From an uncultured Pirellula sp. (GTDB lineage: Bacteria > Planctomycetota > Planctomycetia > Pirellulales > Pirellulaceae), in the NCBI GenBank assembly GCA_903892355.1, contig CAITIE010000083.1:1-33610 (forward strand): a stretch of 33,610 bases of DNA. Reading direction: 5' to 3'. This document shows, piece by piece, positions 17,101 through 24,300 of this stretch (positions within the stretch are counted from its first letter, which is position 1; the number at the start of each line of letters is the position of its first letter). The notes below the pieces were generated by a model that was not told the origin of the DNA, ran no database searches, and saw nothing but the letters and a program-made list of their open reading frames with translations. The position numbers and the translations under genes were made by a program.

Positions 17101-17829
17101 CCTGACTTCCGTCAGAAGATCAATCGTGCACTTCAAAAGGTGAAGGACGATTACAAGACCGCTTATTTCAATCTTCATAAGAAGGCGAGACTCGGAGCCA
17201 ACGAAGACGGAAAGAAGAAGGAATTGCTCAAGGACACGAGACTGGAGAGCCTCAAGAAACTGACTGGCGTCTCGCTTCTGCCGCATGCCGCGCTGACAGA
17301 ACTTCAGTCCAAGTTAGTGAAAGTGCAAACGTGCTTTACGCTGGTCAAAGACGATCTGGACGCATCGCCGATTTGTCCCCACTGCAACTTCCGTCCGCAG
17401 GAAGAGAATCTAGGTGCTAGTGGTGTCGCCATCCTGGACCAAATCGACAATCAGCTCGATAGCTTACTTGAGAACTGGACCAGCACGCTCCTCGAGAACC
17501 TAGACGATCCGACTGCGAAAAAAAGCATCAAACTCCTCCCCGAAGAGCAACGAGAAGCGGTCTCCAGTTTCGTGAAGTCCAAAACGTTGCCGGAAAAGAT
17601 CTCCAACGAGCTCGTTCAGGGAATGCAGACGGCGTTGTCCGGACTGATCGCGATTTCGATCAAGCCAGCCGAACTCCTGAACACGCTAAGTGACGGTGGC
17701 GCTCCGTGCACTGTCGAGCAGATTCAAAGCCGTTTCGCGACATTCATTCAGTCAATCACCAGCGGAAAAGAGCAGTCCAAGGTTCGATTGGTCATCGAAC
17801 GTGGCGACGCTTCCGGGGGCCAGTTATGA
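14119..17829 (+). CDS. brxC: BrxC/PglY, large BREX ATPase
   Basis: A 1236-residue protein starting at ATG 14119, 15 bp after brxF. Walker A GNYGTGKS is at 67-74 and Walker B LLLVVDE has D178-E179, placed as in BrxC/PglY proteins (DUF6079-type). The remainder is long and helical, with a Cys motif ICPHC at about residues 1085-1089 near the C-terminus. BrxC is the large ATPase of the BREX core and is needed for defence and, in studied systems, host methylation. Length is close to that typical of the family. It is followed by the only sizeable gap in the operon. Confidence 0.88.
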   Translation: MKYSDLVKFDPIESVIQLEQADSLAAVKQLVQTFVISERMSEQLCDLVIPNLQFETPADNKGILIVGNYGTGKSHLLSLLSGLAEHADLHKDVKDKNVAKAAKAINGKFKVIRLELPASKKSLRNIICGRLEDFMANEGVTFTFPADEQVDSNKDDLTNLMTQFNEKYPDHGLLLVVDELLDYLRSRNQQEIILDLGFLREIGEVCKLIRFRFIAGLQEALFDNPTFQFVAESLRRVKDRFEQARIVRQDVAYVVSERLLTKTDVQKGKIREHLQQFTHLYGGMAERLEEYVRLFPVHPTYLEVFEAISIAEKREILKTLSAEIKRCYNNDVPKDETGLISYDSYWDFLQANAVQRSVPEIREVMDVSKVVESQIQNAFTRPNLKPLAMRIVHGLSVKRLATDDIRAKIGPTAEELQNGMCLYAPIPEKTSDFLRTTVEACLKEIMRTMSGQFITHNTDNDQYYLDLQKTIDYDAKIQDKADFLSESQLDQYYFDALTRVLELTDLPPYVRGYKIWEHEIEWREHKITRRGYLFFGAPNERSTAQPPRDFYLYFIQPFEPPHYEDQKLADEVFFKLTQRDEAFLNSLRLYAGAREMAASASSGTKKVYEDKADGFLKTLVAWLRTNMLTSFEVVHQGVPKKLVEWLKGHKTGNAAVRDLLELTGSVCLAQSFNDRYPQYPTFTVRLTASNLKQPTEDSIRWIAGGVKNNLATAVLDGLELLDGEKLKPTQSRYAKVVLEKLDGKPPGQVVNRKELITVKNDVERECQFQLEPEFLLIVLASLVQNGNLTLSVAGKKLDAANLSEATKTPLDQLVAFKHVEKPKGLPLAELVALFELLGLAEGLIRNENTHEEAVKQLKLKANDITEKVVTVAQYVQTGLPCWGSELIPSEDRDQQRQKLDDLKNFLEGLQAFNTPGKLKNFSKSTLEIQAQTSTLDLIKQLQDLNSLVQELTVVTSYLSTAAAVLPPQDPWRVQMETVRSDWRAKLMDPTARNAPDFRQKINRALQKVKDDYKTAYFNLHKKARLGANEDGKKKELLKDTRLESLKKLTGVSLLPHAALTELQSKLVKVQTCFTLVKDDLDASPICPHCNFRPQEENLGASGVAILDQIDNQLDSLLENWTSTLLENLDDPTAKKSIKLLPEEQREAVSSFVKSKTLPEKISNELVQGMQTALSGLIAISIKPAELLNTLSDGGAPCTVEQIQSRFATFIQSITSGKEQSKVRLVIERGDASGGQL

Positions 17830-17935
17830 TATGTCAGCCGCTCGACAACAGCTTAGACACTGACCAACCTCCCCGGTGTGCTACGAACTTAGTCACTGAC
17901 CAACCTCTGCCCGATTGGGCAGCGAAGGGGGCAAC
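17830..17935. repeat. Operon gap with two 19-bp direct repeats and a hairpin
   Basis: The 106-bp gap between brxC and the helicase contains CTTAGACACTGACCAACCT (17852-17870) and CTTAGTCACTGACCAACCT (17888-17906), which differ at one base and are spaced 36 bp start to start. An inverted repeat CTGCCC-gatt-GGGCAG (17907-17922) follows at once. It could be an internal promoter/operator, a transcription pause, or the scar of an insertion bringing in the helicase. No gene is seen here. Confidence 0.75.
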
Positions 17936-20900
17936 GTGACTACGCACCTATCGACAAGACTCGTTTGGCACGATCGAGGCTGGGATGGTCGCTTCTGTGA
18001 CCATCCACGCGGCAATAGCTCCTGCATCGCCTTGCGCCACATTCGCGAGGCACCCCGAGACGACGATTTCGAAGAAGAGAACGCTGGCCAATGGCTAGGC
18101 AAATTGGATGGCCGGCTGCCTCCCTGTGCTCGCGATCCCAACGTATTCTCGGACCAGCAGTTCACAATCACACACTTCGATCCGATCGATGGTCGCAACC
18201 TTGCGCCCGTCACCGAGGACGCACATCCATATTCGTTCTTCCCGTCTCCTTACCGCTGGATGCGCGAAGAGAACTTTCGTCAGATCATCGACGACGAGAA
18301 TCTTGAGATCGCCGGCCCATCCGATCCTGAGAAGACCACCGGATGGATCTACGAAGCCAATCGTCAGATCAAGTTGCTCGACGCCTTCTGGCGAAAACTA
18401 CAACCGACCTCCTCGCTGGTGTTCTTTTATGTCAACCATGGCAATCCAGTCGATCAAGAAGTAACGCGATTGCTGGTTGGCATCGGCCGCATTGCGCACA
18501 TACACGACCAAGTCTTCTTTCGTCATGTGGAAGGAATCCGAGCGGAAGAGCAACCGGTGTGGACACGCTGCGTCACCCACGACTTCCCCCGACAAGGCTT
18601 TCGGCTGCCGTACCAGGAGTACCTTCGCAAGGGACACTCGCTGGATCGCATCAAATGCCCAGTACCAGACGGTGCCATGGCCAGCTTCTCGTTCGTCTCC
18701 GATCACGTCTCCGACGACGTAGCGGTCGGAGTCCTCGAGCGATTGCTGCAATCCGTTCAAGCTATTCACGAGGAGAACCTCGTTCCAGGCGATTGGGAAA
18801 ACCAGATCGCGTGGTTAAACGATGTCCTCGCCGAAGTATGGACCAGTCGCGGGCCATTCCCTGGCGCAGGCAGCGTCCTGGAATATCTGGGAAATCGACT
18901 CGGGACTTCTTTTCAGCGACAAGTCCTCTCGCCGCGGTTTGCCAAAGGAGACAACGCGTGGCAGTATGTCGAAGCGATCCTCGACGGCCGCGTCCCCTGT
19001 GAAGAACCACGCTATGTTCAGGGAATGAAGACGGCCGCCAGCCGCTGGACCTCGTACACACCATCGCGTCGCGATCTTTTGAAGCGTCTGTTGCGATTTG
19101 AGCTAACACCCGACCAAGTCGCCCGCATCGCCAATCCCAATCAGCGAGCCCAAGCGGGAATCACCGCCTCGGACGAAGAACTCATTGCCAACCCGTACCT
19201 GATCTACGAAACAGACCAAGGGGGAGAAGGCTCGCCACCGGTTGCACTGGAGACGATCGATCGCGGCATGCGCCCTGAAGGAGCCGCTGCCCACTTCCAA
19301 ACCAACATCGAAGATTGTCCGCACGACGACCCGCGCCGAGTACGAGCTGCTGGCATTCAAGTCATGCGTGATGCCGCTGACGCCGGTGATACGTTGATCA
19401 CCTTTGGCCAGTTTGTCTCCAAGATAGAAACGCTCTTTCCCGAGCGTCGTGAATGCAAACCCGATCCAGACTTGATCCGTGGGCAAGCTGCGTACTATCG
19501 CGAGCGTCTGGACCTGCAATTGGACAACAAGCCCAACACGGTCGCACTCAGTTATCTAGCCGACTTGGAAACGGAACTGCGTGGCCGACTCGGTCGCATG
19601 GTCGCGCGAACCAACGATCCTGCACCGAACGATTGGAACTGGGAAGAGATTCTCAAATCAGAATTTGGCAAAGGTGGCACTGATCTCCCTGAGGAAGTCG
19701 AAAAGCGAGCCCAAGCAGAAAAAGCCCTGGCGCTAAAGACACTCTACGATCGGCGATTCAGCATCCTCACCGGCCGAGCCGGCACGGGTAAGACCAGCGT
19801 TTTGAAAGTCTTCCTGAAAGGCTTGGAACAACTGCACGGCAAACAGCCGCTATTGCTACTGGCCCCCACGGGTAAAGCCCGTGTCCGTTTGATGGATCGA
19901 ACCAAGCGCGACGACGGCAGCGTGCGCGATGCCTTTACAATCCACCAGTTCTTAATGCGCCACGACTGGTTGAACCCCGAGACGTTTCAACTCCGCTACC
20001 AAGGAGGAAAACAACGCGGAACGCCGACTGTCATCATTGACGAAGCATCCATGATCCCCATGGACCTGCTGGGCGTATTGATGCGAGCACTCGATCTGAA
20101 CAAAGTGCAACGACTGATTCTGGTCGGCGATCCCAACCAACTGGCACCGATTGGCCCTGGACGTCCTTTCGTCGATATCATCGCTTGGCTGGAACAAGAT
20201 CCGCAGCGGCGCAGATGTTTGGCAAAGCTAGCCGAACGAGCGCGGCACGAAGATCACAACAGCCTCGCCCTTCAATTGGCCGACGGCTATCTACGCGAAG
20301 AACCTGGTCCTGATGATGACGCACTATTATCACGAGCCGCCAGACAAGACGTCGAAGGAGATTTGGAAGTCCACTTTTGGAACGATTCTCGGCAGATGGA
20401 AGCAGTACTCGCGGCCCGCATGAAGCAGCTGTTAGGTGTCGCCGACGATCCGAACGCATACGGCTCGCTCAACACGAGTCTGGGAGTCGGCGATACCAAA
20501 CGTCCAGAGCCGACACACGCCGAACACTGGCAGATCCTCAGTCCCGTACGCAACCACGAGTACGGCACGATTGAACTCAACCGCCGCGTACAACAGAAGT
20601 ACCGCGCCAGCCTGTTGAAGGCCAAAGGTTATAAAAAACCATTCGGTGAGGAGCGAATTGTCTGGACCGACAAAGTCATGCAGAAATTCAACCGAGGCAT
20701 CAAAGCCTGGCCGCCTGGAGAGAACAATCTCAACTACGTGGCCAACGGTGAGATCGGACTGGTCACTTACACCCACTCCGACTATCTCGACGTAAAGTAC
20801 TCAACGCAACCAGAAGTCTCGTATCGATACTTCCGCAATCAAGTCGATGAGAACCTCGAGCTGGCTTATGCGCTGACCGTTCACAAGTCCCAAGGAAGCG

Positions 20901-21496
20901 ACTTCGACTACGTCTTCCTCGTGCTTCCCTCGGCGGCCACGACCCTGTCGCGCGAGCTGCTTTACACTGGACTGACGCGTTTCCGAAAGAAGATCGTCCT
21001 GTTGCTCGAACGCGACACTCGCATTCTTGAATCGCTGCGCAATCCAGCCGCCTCAGACACGCTGATGCGCAACTCGAACTTGTTCGTGTTAGCCGTACGC
21101 CCCGACGATGTCGAGCATTACTATCCGAGCCACTTGATCCACCGCACCAGCAAAGGCGTCTTGGTTCGCTCCAAATCGGAGGTCATCATCGCCGACATCT
21201 TGTCGCGACTTGGGGCGAGTTACGAATACGAGCTGAAGCTTGTATCGCGCGATGATCCACACGACTTCCGGCTCCCTGATTTCACTGTCAGCTTTGAAGG
21301 TGACACGTTTTATTGGGAGCATTTAGGAATGTTGGCGATCCCCTCTTATCGCGAAGCGTGGGAGCGAAAACGCCAGTGGTACGAAGTCAACGGATATCTC
21401 GATCGAGTCATCACGTCCGAAGACGGGCTCGACGGCAGTATTGACGCTGCTGCGATCGAGAAAATTGCACGCAAAACGATCCTAATGGAAGGTTAA
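17936..21496 (+). CDS. RecD-like SF1 helicase with C-terminal PD-(D/E)XK-like nuclease domain
   Basis: A 1186-residue protein. I chose GTG 17936 (GAAGGGGG upstream, MTTHLSTRLVWHDRGWDGRFC) over a TTG at 17915 that lies within the hairpin. Residues 1-600 are an unassigned N-terminal region starting WHDRGWDGRFCDHPRGNSSC. Residues 600-1010 are a RecD/TraA-type helicase: Walker A GRAGTGKT (613-620), Walker B IIDEAS (D702, E703), GDPNQLAPIGPG, and the motif with VHKSQGSD (982-989) near TGLTR. The C-terminus (about 1070-1186) has RSKSEVIIADIL, RLPDFTV (D1115) and YWEHLGM (E1128), a nuclease-type layout with His where Lys is usual. This gene is not in the canonical type 3 list and separates brxC from the methyltransferases. 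Confidence 0.85.
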   Translation: MTTHLSTRLVWHDRGWDGRFCDHPRGNSSCIALRHIREAPRDDDFEEENAGQWLGKLDGRLPPCARDPNVFSDQQFTITHFDPIDGRNLAPVTEDAHPYSFFPSPYRWMREENFRQIIDDENLEIAGPSDPEKTTGWIYEANRQIKLLDAFWRKLQPTSSLVFFYVNHGNPVDQEVTRLLVGIGRIAHIHDQVFFRHVEGIRAEEQPVWTRCVTHDFPRQGFRLPYQEYLRKGHSLDRIKCPVPDGAMASFSFVSDHVSDDVAVGVLERLLQSVQAIHEENLVPGDWENQIAWLNDVLAEVWTSRGPFPGAGSVLEYLGNRLGTSFQRQVLSPRFAKGDNAWQYVEAILDGRVPCEEPRYVQGMKTAASRWTSYTPSRRDLLKRLLRFELTPDQVARIANPNQRAQAGITASDEELIANPYLIYETDQGGEGSPPVALETIDRGMRPEGAAAHFQTNIEDCPHDDPRRVRAAGIQVMRDAADAGDTLITFGQFVSKIETLFPERRECKPDPDLIRGQAAYYRERLDLQLDNKPNTVALSYLADLETELRGRLGRMVARTNDPAPNDWNWEEILKSEFGKGGTDLPEEVEKRAQAEKALALKTLYDRRFSILTGRAGTGKTSVLKVFLKGLEQLHGKQPLLLLAPTGKARVRLMDRTKRDDGSVRDAFTIHQFLMRHDWLNPETFQLRYQGGKQRGTPTVIIDEASMIPMDLLGVLMRALDLNKVQRLILVGDPNQLAPIGPGRPFVDIIAWLEQDPQRRRCLAKLAERARHEDHNSLALQLADGYLREEPGPDDDALLSRAARQDVEGDLEVHFWNDSRQMEAVLAARMKQLLGVADDPNAYGSLNTSLGVGDTKRPEPTHAEHWQILSPVRNHEYGTIELNRRVQQKYRASLLKAKGYKKPFGEERIVWTDKVMQKFNRGIKAWPPGENNLNYVANGEIGLVTYTHSDYLDVKYSTQPEVSYRYFRNQVDENLELAYALTVHKSQGSDFDYVFLVLPSAATTLSRELLYTGLTRFRKKIVLLLERDTRILESLRNPAASDTLMRNSNLFVLAVRPDDVEHYYPSHLIHRTSKGVLVRSKSEVIIADILSRLGASYEYELKLVSRDDPHDFRLPDFTVSFEGDTFYWEHLGMLAIPSYREAWERKRQWYEVNGYLDRVITSEDGLDGSIDAAAIEKIARKTILMEG

Positions 21497-21501
21497 TTGG
21501 C

Positions 21502-24279
21502 ATGGCAAAGAAGTCAGCAAAAGCTCAAAAAGAAACTCTCTTTAAAGAAACTCTAGTGCCGGCCGCGCCTGGCTCAGATCGACTCTTCGAAGTCAGCTAT
21601 GACGACTCTAAACCCGTCGAGTGCTTAGGGATGACCTTTCCGAGCGATGAAGCTCGTCGTGCTTATTTTCTAGCAAGGCTACGTGAGAAACTTCAAGACC
21701 CTGAGTTTCGTAAGATTAAAGGATTTCCAATCGCAGAGGACGACGACATTATAGCAATGTCGGACCCCCCCTATTACACAGCTTGCCCGAACCCATTCAT
21801 CAATGATTTCATCGAGATACATGGTACAGAGTATGACTCGAAAGGCAAATACCATCGAGAACCCTTTACATCCGATGTGAGCGAAGGCAAAACTCACCCG
21901 ATTTATACTGCTCATGCTTATCACACCAAAGTACCACATCGCGCGATCATGCGATACATCTTGCACTACACAAAGCCTGGAGATGTTGTTTTTGACGGGT
22001 TTTGTGGCACCGGAATGACGGGTGTTGCCGCTCAATTGTGCGGTGACAGGAATGAAGTACAGAGTCTGGGATACCGAATTGACGCTAAGGGCAAGATCCT
22101 TGAAGACGCGAGTGATCAAAGCGGGAAAACGAAAACTGCGGAAATCTCGGAACTCGGTGAACGTCGCGTGATATTAAATGACCTTGCACCTGCAGCGACA
22201 TTTATTGCCAGCAATTACGCACTGCCGATTAATGTGCGAGAGTTTAAAAGCGAAGCAGTTCGTATTTTACGCGAGGTCGAGAATGAACTTGGATGGATGT
22301 ATGAGACGCAGCATTCTGAAGGAAATACAAAAGGAAAGGTCAACTACACCGTATGGAGCGAGGTGCTTGCGTGCGAATGTGGTGAAGAAATCATATTTAC
22401 CAATGAAGCGCTTGATGCTGAAACTGGATTCGTTCGTGAAATGTTTCCTTGTCCACGTTGTGGTGTCGAAACAGACAAGAGTTCCCTGACGCTACTTTAC
22501 GAATCGCAATTCGATGTCGCACTTCGCGGACCTAATGCTCTTCCAAAGCGAGTACCAGTTTTAATCAATTACCAGGTGAGAAATGGTAAATACGAAAAAG
22601 CACCTGATGACAATGACTTGGATATATTGCAGCGCATTTCTGCGTTACCATTCCCATCTCAAGTGCCACTGCTTGAACTTCCAGAAATGCAGATGAAGCG
22701 AGTGGGGCGCATGCAGCCCTGTCAAATTACACATATTCATCATTTCTTCTTGAAGCGAGCAGCTCATACACTAAACGCTCTATGGTTAAAAGCGGCAACT
22801 CTTCGAGATCGACGAGTTCGCAATATGTTAATATTCTTCGTTGAACAGGCAATTTCTGGACTCTCTGTTTTAAATCGCTATCAGCCGGTGATGCACGGCA
22901 GGCTGGGGGGGTCCCAGGTGAATCGCGCAATGAGTGGAGTATTCTATGTTGCTTCCCATATTTCTGAGTGCTCGCCCAAATACAATCTGGAAAACAAGCT
23001 TAAGCGATTAGAGAAGGCATTCACGACGTATAGAACGCAGCTTAATACTACGTTAATCACGACCCAGGACCTTTCATCTGTATCAATACGAGACAATTCT
23101 ATTGACTATATTTTTACCGATCCTCCATTTGGTGAGAATATCTATTACTCAGACTTAAATATTCTTGTCGAGTCGTGGCACAGGGTACGAACTAATTCTG
23201 AGAATGAAGTCATCGTTGATCGAGTTAAAGAGAAGACCTTGCTCGACTATCAACGAATGATGAGCGATTGTTTCAGTAATTATTATCGGATACTCAAGCC
23301 TGGTCGATGGATGACGGTCGAATTCCACAATTCCAAAAACAGTGTTTGGAACGCGATTCAAGAAGCGCTGCAGCATGCGGGCTTCGTCGTCGCGGATGTA
23401 CGTACGCTCGACAAAAAGCAGGGATCGTTTCAGCAGGTCGTTAGCGGCAATACGGTAAAACGAGACTTGATCATATCTGCATACAAGCCGAACGGCGGAC
23501 TTGAGGAAAAGATCAGAACGCATGCTGGGTCTGATCAAGGCGCCTGGGAGTTCACGACAACGCACCTACGGCAATTACCGATTTTTGTCTCCAAGGCTGG
23601 CAAGGCAGAGCAGATTAGTGAGCGGCAGGGCTACTTGCTTTACGACCGTATGGTCGCGTTTCATGTCCAGCGAGGTTTTCCAGTTCCGATGTCGTCTCCT
23701 GAGTTTCATGCAGGGATCAGACAACGATTTGCTGAACGAGATGGAATGTATTTCCTCTCAGATCAGGTAGCTGAGTACGATCGTAAGCGAATGGAAGTTG
23801 GCGCTGTAGAACAACTTGAGCTGTTCGTCAGCGACGAGAAGAGCGCTATTCAATGGGTACGACAGCAACTAGGCAAACAGCCACTTTCATACAAGGAGTT
23901 GCAGCCAATATACATGCGCGAGGCACAGCGAGTCTGGGACAAGCATGAGCAGCCGTTGGAGCTCAAAACCATCCTTGAGCAGAATTTTATTCAGGATAAG
24001 GACGAAACGTGGCGCGCCGCCGACTCTAAAAAGGAGGCTGACCTAGAACAGCAACGCCGCCGCCAGCTACTCAAGGAATTTCAAGAGTACCAGTCCACGA
24101 AGGGTAAGCTGAAGATCGTTCGTATGGAGGCGCTTCGAGCTGGCTTCACCGATGCTTGGCAAAAGAAGGACTATGCCACGATTGTCCAGACTGCAAAGCG
24201 AGTTCCCGAAGCTGTCATCCAGGAAGACCAAGCCTTATTGATGTATTTCGATAATGCCTCGCTGTTACTAGGTGATTGA
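21502..24279 (+). CDS. pglX: PglX-type DNA adenine methyltransferase, first paralogue
   Basis: A 925-residue protein with ATG 21502, 5 bp after the helicase stop. An early DPPY (88-91) lies in SDPPYYTACPNPF. SAM-binding motif I is FDGFCGTGMTG (164-174), and a second DPPF (540-543) with the following GENIYYSDLN is the catalytic motif IV region. C291, C293, C317 and C320 form a likely zinc site between them. Type 3 BREX uses a methylase of this split-motif kind (PglXI). The encoded enzyme would methylate adenine at a non-palindromic host site. The coding region is visibly more AT-rich than the second copy: line 23101-23160 has 18 G/C in 60. The second paralogue follows 21 bp downstream. Confidence 0.82.
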   Translation: MAKKSAKAQKETLFKETLVPAAPGSDRLFEVSYDDSKPVECLGMTFPSDEARRAYFLARLREKLQDPEFRKIKGFPIAEDDDIIAMSDPPYYTACPNPFINDFIEIHGTEYDSKGKYHREPFTSDVSEGKTHPIYTAHAYHTKVPHRAIMRYILHYTKPGDVVFDGFCGTGMTGVAAQLCGDRNEVQSLGYRIDAKGKILEDASDQSGKTKTAEISELGERRVILNDLAPAATFIASNYALPINVREFKSEAVRILREVENELGWMYETQHSEGNTKGKVNYTVWSEVLACECGEEIIFTNEALDAETGFVREMFPCPRCGVETDKSSLTLLYESQFDVALRGPNALPKRVPVLINYQVRNGKYEKAPDDNDLDILQRISALPFPSQVPLLELPEMQMKRVGRMQPCQITHIHHFFLKRAAHTLNALWLKAATLRDRRVRNMLIFFVEQAISGLSVLNRYQPVMHGRLGGSQVNRAMSGVFYVASHISECSPKYNLENKLKRLEKAFTTYRTQLNTTLITTQDLSSVSIRDNSIDYIFTDPPFGENIYYSDLNILVESWHRVRTNSENEVIVDRVKEKTLLDYQRMMSDCFSNYYRILKPGRWMTVEFHNSKNSVWNAIQEALQHAGFVVADVRTLDKKQGSFQQVVSGNTVKRDLIISAYKPNGGLEEKIRTHAGSDQGAWEFTTTHLRQLPIFVSKAGKAEQISERQGYLLYDRMVAFHVQRGFPVPMSSPEFHAGIRQRFAERDGMYFLSDQVAEYDRKRMEVGAVEQLELFVSDEKSAIQWVRQQLGKQPLSYKELQPIYMREAQRVWDKHEQPLELKTILEQNFIQDKDETWRAADSKKEADLEQQRRRQLLKEFQEYQSTKGKLKIVRMEALRAGFTDAWQKKDYATIVQTAKRVPEAVIQEDQALLMYFDNASLLLGD

Positions 24280-24300
24280 TCAATACTAGAACTGGCATCA

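Noticed and set aside
17915-17917. TTG start for the RecD-like helicase
   Set aside because: The codon falls inside the hairpin, and GTG 17936 has a purine-rich site at normal spacing.
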